Source: Candidatus Paceibacter normanii SCGC AAA255-P19 (GTDB lineage: Bacteria > Patescibacteriota > Minisyncoccia > Minisyncoccales > Paceibacteraceae). Taken from it: a stretch of DNA of 64,000 nucleotides. A program made the translations under genes and the position numbers. Shown here piece by piece: positions 58,392-64,000 of this stretch (within the stretch, counting starts at the first letter, position 1; each line of letters opens with the position of its first letter). Below the pieces are notes generated by a model. The model was not told the origin of the DNA. It saw nothing but the letters and a program-made list of their open reading frames with translations, and did no database searches. The DNA is taken from positions 6,868 to 70,867 of the forward strand of contig ASKX01000003.1 of NCBI GenBank assembly GCA_000398025.1, read 5' to 3'.

Positions 58392-58427
58392 TATTCAATA
58401 TTCAATATTCTATATTCTACATTCTTA
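58392..58427 (+). repeat. Heptanucleotide tandem tract inside pilD, first
   Basis: ATTCAAT and ATTCTAT/ATTCTAC units of seven bases, about five copies, translated as FNIQYSIFYIL within a membrane segment. Confidence 0.8.
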
Positions 58428-58518
58428 TTTCCTGCTTTTTGATAATTATTTTTGTTTATGACTTAAAACACTACATTATTCCCGACAAAATCGTCTATCC
58501 AGCCATCATTCTTACCTT

Positions 58519-58579
58519 AATTTTCAATTTCCAATTTACAATTTTCAATCAATTTTCAATTTTTCAATTTTCAATTTTG
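58519..58579 (+). repeat. Heptanucleotide tandem tract inside pilD, second
   Basis: TTTTCAA/TTTCCAA/TTTACAA units of seven bases, about eight copies with a few insertions, translated as [19 protein letters not shown] within a membrane segment or loop. Confidence 0.85.
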
Positions 58580-58881
58580 AGCGCAGTTGGAGCAGCGGCC
58601 TTCTTTGGAGCATTGGTCTTAGTTTCCCGGGGAGAATGGATGGGTGTTGGCGATATAAAACTGGCCTTTTTGATGGGATTGGTTCTGGGTTGGCCGAACA
58701 TTCTGGTGGCTTTGTTTTTGGCTTTTTTTATCGGCGCTATAATAGGATTAGGGTTAATCATTTTGGGAAAGAAAACCTTAAAATCAGAAGTGCCCTTCGG
58801 CCCCTTTCTGGTTGCGGGCACATTCATTGCTCTATTTTGGGGAGAAAAGATTATTAATTGGTATATTGATTTATTTAGTCG

Positions 58882-59391
58882 ATGAATAAAAAAGGATTTA
58901 CTTTAGTAGAGTTATTAGTGGTGGTGGGAATTATTGTTATTTTATCATCCATTATTTTGTCAGACTATCAGACGGGCAGAAAGCAGCTTTCCCTTCAGCG
59001 CTCGGTTCATATGCTATCCCAAGATTTAAGAAGAGCAGAAGAGATGAGCATGTCAGCCACGGCTTATAATTGTCCAACCGGCTACAAAATGAAGGGTTAC
59101 GGGATAAACCTAACTGCCGGGCAAGATTTTTATTGGTTAAAAGCTAGGTGCGAAAACACAACTACGCCCGGAGATTATGACGACCAAACTGTTGGCGGTA
59201 AAATAGATCTAGAGGAGGGAGTACAGATATTATCAGCCACTTCTTCTTATGTCTTTTTTTATCCGCCAGACCCCGAAGTAGTTTTTGAAGATAGCGACCC
59301 AATGGAGGTAACCCTTTGTTTGAAAGCCGACGCGACTCAGGCAGGAACCGTTCAAATAAATAAAGCTGGTTTAATCAATATCAATGAATAA
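58882..59391 (+). CDS. Minor pilin (GspH/FimT-like)
   Basis: A 169-residue pseudopilin: leader MNKK, site GFTLVELLVVVGIIVILSS, then SLQRSVHMLSQDLRRAEEMS, the GspH/FimT-like pattern. It overlaps pilD by four bases and the next gene by eight, so the minor pilins are translationally coupled. Confidence 0.85.
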   Translation: MNKKGFTLVELLVVVGIIVILSSIILSDYQTGRKQLSLQRSVHMLSQDLRRAEEMSMSATAYNCPTGYKMKGYGINLTAGQDFYWLKARCENTTTPGDYDDQTVGGKIDLEEGVQILSATSSYVFFYPPDPEVVFEDSDPMEVTLCLKADATQAGTVQINKAGLININE

Positions 59392-59866
59392 AGGTTTCAC
59401 TTTAATAGAGGTTTTAACCGCTTCTTTTGTTATTACCCTGGGAGTAGTTGGGGTTTTAGCTATGGTTAATCAAACTGTCGCCTACACCCAAGTACAATCC
59501 TCTCGCCTGACGGCTGCTTACCTTGCCCAAGAAGGAATTGAAATTGTCAAAAATATCAGAGATACCAATTTTCTTCAAATCCACAAAGGAATAGAAGGGG
59601 TTAGTTGGGATACTGGTTTAACCGATTGCGCTGAGGGCTGCGAAGCTGATTATAATGATTTAGATTTAGCCTCTACCGATCGTTATCTTAAACTTAATGG
59701 CGGGTTTTACAATTACGATTCTAGCACCGATACCAAATTTAAAAGAAAAATTACCATTACTCCAGATACCGACAAATTAGAAGTGGTAGTGGAAGTTTCT
59801 TGGCAGGAAAGAGGCAGAGAACACAAAGTTGCTGCTCAAGAAAATATCTATCGATGGTGGGAATAA
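59384..59866 (+). CDS. Minor pilin (PilV/GspI-like)
   Basis: A 160-residue pseudopilin: very short leader MNK, site GFTLIEVLTASFVITLGVVG, then YLAQEGIEIVKNIRDTNF, typical of PilV/GspI-type proteins. It overlaps both neighbours. Confidence 0.85.
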   Translation: MNKGFTLIEVLTASFVITLGVVGVLAMVNQTVAYTQVQSSRLTAAYLAQEGIEIVKNIRDTNFLQIHKGIEGVSWDTGLTDCAEGCEADYNDLDLASTDRYLKLNGGFYNYDSSTDTKFKRKITITPDTDKLEVVVEVSWQERGREHKVAAQENIYRWWE

Positions 59867-60327
59867 AATCAAAAAGAACAAAAGGATTTACCTTGGTTGA
59901 ACTATTAGTGGCTATAGTGATTTTTTCTATTATTGGAGGAATTGCCGCCGGAGTTTTGCTGTCTGGTTTGCGAGCTCAAAGGCAATCTCTGGCTTATCAG
60001 GAACTTTTAGGCCAAACCAGTTATCTAATGGAATATATGAGCCGGGCTTTAAGGATGGCCAAAAAAGATTTAGACGGCAGCTGTACCGGTGTCCTTAACT
60101 TAAATTATCGAGTGAGCGATAGCGAGGTTGAATTTGTAAATCACAGCGGCGATTGCCAAAAGTTTTATCTCTCTGAAAATCGGCTCAAAGAAGACAAAAA
60201 CAAGGGATCGCAGATTTCTAATTTAACTTCAGCTAATCTGCGAGTTTCTCGGTTTGATATTGATCCTTTGGGCGGGCTTCAAACCGATGATTTTCAACCC
60301 AGAATAGCCATTTTTTTTGGCAATTGA
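59854..60327 (+). CDS. Minor pilin (PilW/GspJ-like)
   Basis: A pseudopilin of about 157 residues. ATG 59854 (MVGIKSKRTK) is preferred to the frame opening at 59800 because it gives a normal leader before GFTLVELLVAIVIFSIIGG. The pattern LLGQTSYLMEYMSRALRMAK is PilW/GspJ-like. It overlaps the preceding gene by 13 bases. Confidence 0.85.
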   Translation: MVGIKSKRTKGFTLVELLVAIVIFSIIGGIAAGVLLSGLRAQRQSLAYQELLGQTSYLMEYMSRALRMAKKDLDGSCTGVLNLNYRVSDSEVEFVNHSGDCQKFYLSENRLKEDKNKGSQISNLTSANLRVSRFDIDPLGGLQTDDFQPRIAIFFGN

Positions 60328-60393
60328 AGGAAAAGAGAAGTCCAAAATTAACATTCAAACCACGGTTTCTCAAAGAAACCCTGACGTACCTAA

Positions 60394-62733
<2,340 letters not shown>

Positions 62734-62734
<1 letters not shown>

Positions 62735-63813
62735 TGTGGCAGCATTTTAAACAATTAGATTGGCTTTTAATTACCGTTGCTTTACTGTTGGTTGGCATCG
62801 GGCTTTCATCAATCTATAGTTCCTCCCTTGGCCAGGGGGATTTTTTGAATTTTAAGAAACAGATTATTTTTTTTGGCATCGCTATTCTTTTAATGCTTCT
62901 CTTGAGTTTCTTTGATTGGCGGGCTTTGAGAGAAGATCCTTATTTAATTTTAATTCTCTATTTTCTTTGCTTGGCGGGTTTAGCTGGACTTTTCTTTTTC
63001 GCTCCAGAAATCAGAGGAGTAAAAGGATGGTATAAAGTGGGGCCGATTTACGTGGACCCTATAGAATTTACCAAAATTATTTTGATTGTTTTATTGGCTA
63101 AATACTTCTCTATGCGCCACATCGAAATGTATCGAGTGAGGCACATTTTACTTTCTGGTTTTTATGTTTTAATACCAGCTTCCTTGATTTTTCTTCAGCC
63201 AGATTTGGGTTCAGTTTTAATTTTAGCTGCCCTCTGGGTAGGAGTGTTGATTATTTCTGGAATAAAACTTCGTCACTTTTTAATTTTAGTTTTATGCCTT
63301 CTCATGATTTTAATCTTGAGCTGGTCCTTTTTACTGAAAGATTATCAGAAAGAAAGAATTTCAAGTTTTATTTATCCGATAGAGCCCCTGGGAATATCTT
63401 GGAGCCAAAATCAAGCTAAAATTGCCATTGGCTCGGGTGGCCTTTTCGGTCAAGGAATTGGCCAAGGATCTCAGACTCAATATGGTTTTTTAACTGAGCC
63501 TCAGACCGATTTTATCTTTTCGGCTATTGCCGAAGAGACAGGGTTATTGGGAGTAGCCTTCCTGTTTCTTTTATTTGCGATTTTGATCTGGCGGATTGTG
63601 AAAATTGCCATATCAGCTGAGAGCAATTTCCCTCGGCTTTTTGTTTCGGGCCTAGCTATTCTTTTGATTTCTCAAATTTTCATTCATATCGGTATGAACT
63701 TGGGAGTCTTACCGATAATCGGCATTTCTCTGCCTTTGGTTAGTTACGGTGGAAGCAGTTTAATAGCCACTTTTGCTGCTTTGGGTATTCTCCAAAACAT
63801 AAAAATCCGATAG
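62734..63813 (+). CDS. FtsW/RodA/SpoVE family peptidoglycan polymerase
   Basis: A SEDS-family glycosyltransferase with about ten membrane segments over 359 residues. Signatures: VKGWYKVGPIYVDPIEFTKI, the lipid-binding stretch FLQPDLGSVLILAALW, SGGLFGQGIGQGSQTQ, LTEPQTDFIFSAIAEETGLLG and LPLVSYGGSSLIATFAALG. The length and K-L-G-x-x-x-x-Q-P-S-E-like region fit RodA somewhat better than FtsW, but I do not separate them firmly. ATG 62734 overlaps the ligA stop as ATGA-type coupling (TGATG). Confidence 0.9.
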
Positions 63814-63844
63814 GTTTTTTATAGTTAAAACTTATCCACAACTT

Positions 63845-63868
63845 AGGCCTTGACTAGGCCTTTTGTTT
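63845..63868 (+). terminator. Weak terminator after the SEDS gene
   Basis: AGGCC and GGCCT form a 5-bp stem with a seven-base loop, followed by TTTGTTT. Confidence 0.4.
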
Positions 63869-63924
63869 ATCGGAAAATAAGATAATCTGTGTATAAATAA
63901 ATATAGTATCGGTTATCAAAAACC

Positions 63925-63997
63925 AAGCTAAAAAAAGAGGACCCAGAAAGCCTGCCTAAGGTCGAAATAGGAGGGTTTTCTTTTAGGTCCTCAGCTT
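63925..63997 (+). other. Structured region at the window end
   Basis: Nested inverted repeats: AAGCT/AGCTT outermost, GAGGACC (63937-63943) with GGTCCTC (63986-63992), and an inner CCTA/TAGG hairpin. It looks like a folded RNA leader or small RNA for whatever lies beyond the window. Between 63814 and 63924 only AT-rich sequence and one TTATCCACA are seen. Confidence 0.45.
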
Positions 63998-64000
63998 AAA

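Larger units (their letters stand above)
58117..58885 (+). pseudogene. pilD: Prepilin peptidase PilD, frameshifted near the N-terminus
   Basis: An A24-family aspartic protease that cleaves and methylates prepilins. Visible: two CxxC pairs (FCPYCKH, KCRYCQKP), first catalytic Asp in YDLKHYIIPD, second in GVGDIKLA, and about eight membrane segments. The long open frame begins only at 58157 (TTG). ATG 58117 gives MIILIHLF and, if one T is removed from the six-T run at 58136-58141, continues IFLLGLAAGSFLNC, the normal family N-terminus. It also carries two 7-bp tandem tracts in frame. It is the only prepilin peptidase seen, although both pilus loci need one. Confidence 0.8.

Noticed and set aside
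58519..58579. Possible CRISPR array from regularly spaced repeats
   Set aside because: The units are 7 bp with no unique spacers, and no Cas protein is found in the window.
63832..63840. DnaA box TTATCCACA as a sign of the replication origin
   Set aside because: Only one perfect box is present, with no cluster, no dnaA or dnaN, and no AT-rich unwinding repeats beyond background.

Overview
The window looks like a chromosomal segment of a Candidate Phyla Radiation (Patescibacteria) bacterium, most likely Parcubacteria-like. The evidence is very tight gene packing, AT-rich coding, reduced versions of housekeeping proteins (short IF2, short ValS, a four-domain S1), type IV pilus loci, TrbC/VirB2-like pilins, surface proteins with W-S-D-N-I-G-W repeats, a DUF4446 protein, and start codons that mostly lack a Shine-Dalgarno sequence. 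The phylum call is inference from gene content; no rRNA gene is present to confirm it.

Layout. 1-7.0 kb: end of a membrane glycosyltransferase, then exported or membrane-anchored surface proteins (CX11C repeats, a collagen-like Gly-X-Y protein, a DNRLRE plus discoidin protein, a WSDNIGW-repeat protein). 7.1-9.6 kb: RNase Y, a CofE-like ligase, two tRNAs. 9.6-20.8 kb: type IV pilus locus 1 (histidine kinase, response regulator, PilB, PilC, three pilin-like proteins, PilM, PilN, PilO and a small membrane protein). 20.8-28.3 kb: a tRNA-rich block interleaved with htrA, gpsA, DUF4446, infB, rbfA, a 3D-domain protein, rplS and an RluA-family gene. 28.3-30.2 kb: ftsH. 30.2-33.05 kb: a divergent two-gene cassette (unknown protein and an RNase J-like protein) with two consensus promoters, strong ribosome-binding sites and its own terminators, unlike its surroundings. 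33.05-49.4 kb: truD, rpsA, an MBL-fold protein, gyrA, a methyltransferase, two VirB2-like pilins, hsp20, prsW, valS, a processive glycosyltransferase, recG and comF, with five tRNAs. 49.4-60.75 kb: type IV pilus locus 2 (PilM, PilN, PilO, small protein, PilB, a frameshifted response regulator, PilT, PilC, three pilins, PilD, four minor pilins). 60.75-63.8 kb: ligA and an FtsW/RodA gene.

Three features cut across the annotation. (i) tRNA genes punctuate the operons. Four genes (gpsA, the RluA-family gene, recG, a glycosyltransferase) have their ATG exactly one base after the tRNA discriminator base, always as N73-C-ATG, while the promoters that can be seen lie upstream of the tRNAs. Two genes (gpsA, rplS) end inside the 5' end of the next tRNA, so tRNA processing would both create near-leaderless mRNAs and remove stop codons. 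(ii) A dispersed bipartite palindromic element of about 40-55 bp occurs at least twelve times, between genes and inside coding sequences (MBL, hsp20 twice, comF, a pilin signal peptide). (iii) Heptanucleotide tandem tracts lie inside pilD, ligA and valS and between genes. In addition, three genes (DUF4446, response regulator, pilD) are each out of frame by exactly one extra base in a homopolymer.

Twenty tRNA genes are present, including the unusual tRNA-Ile(TAT) and tRNA-Arg(GCG). All calls rest on reading the sequence and recognising motifs; no database search was possible.
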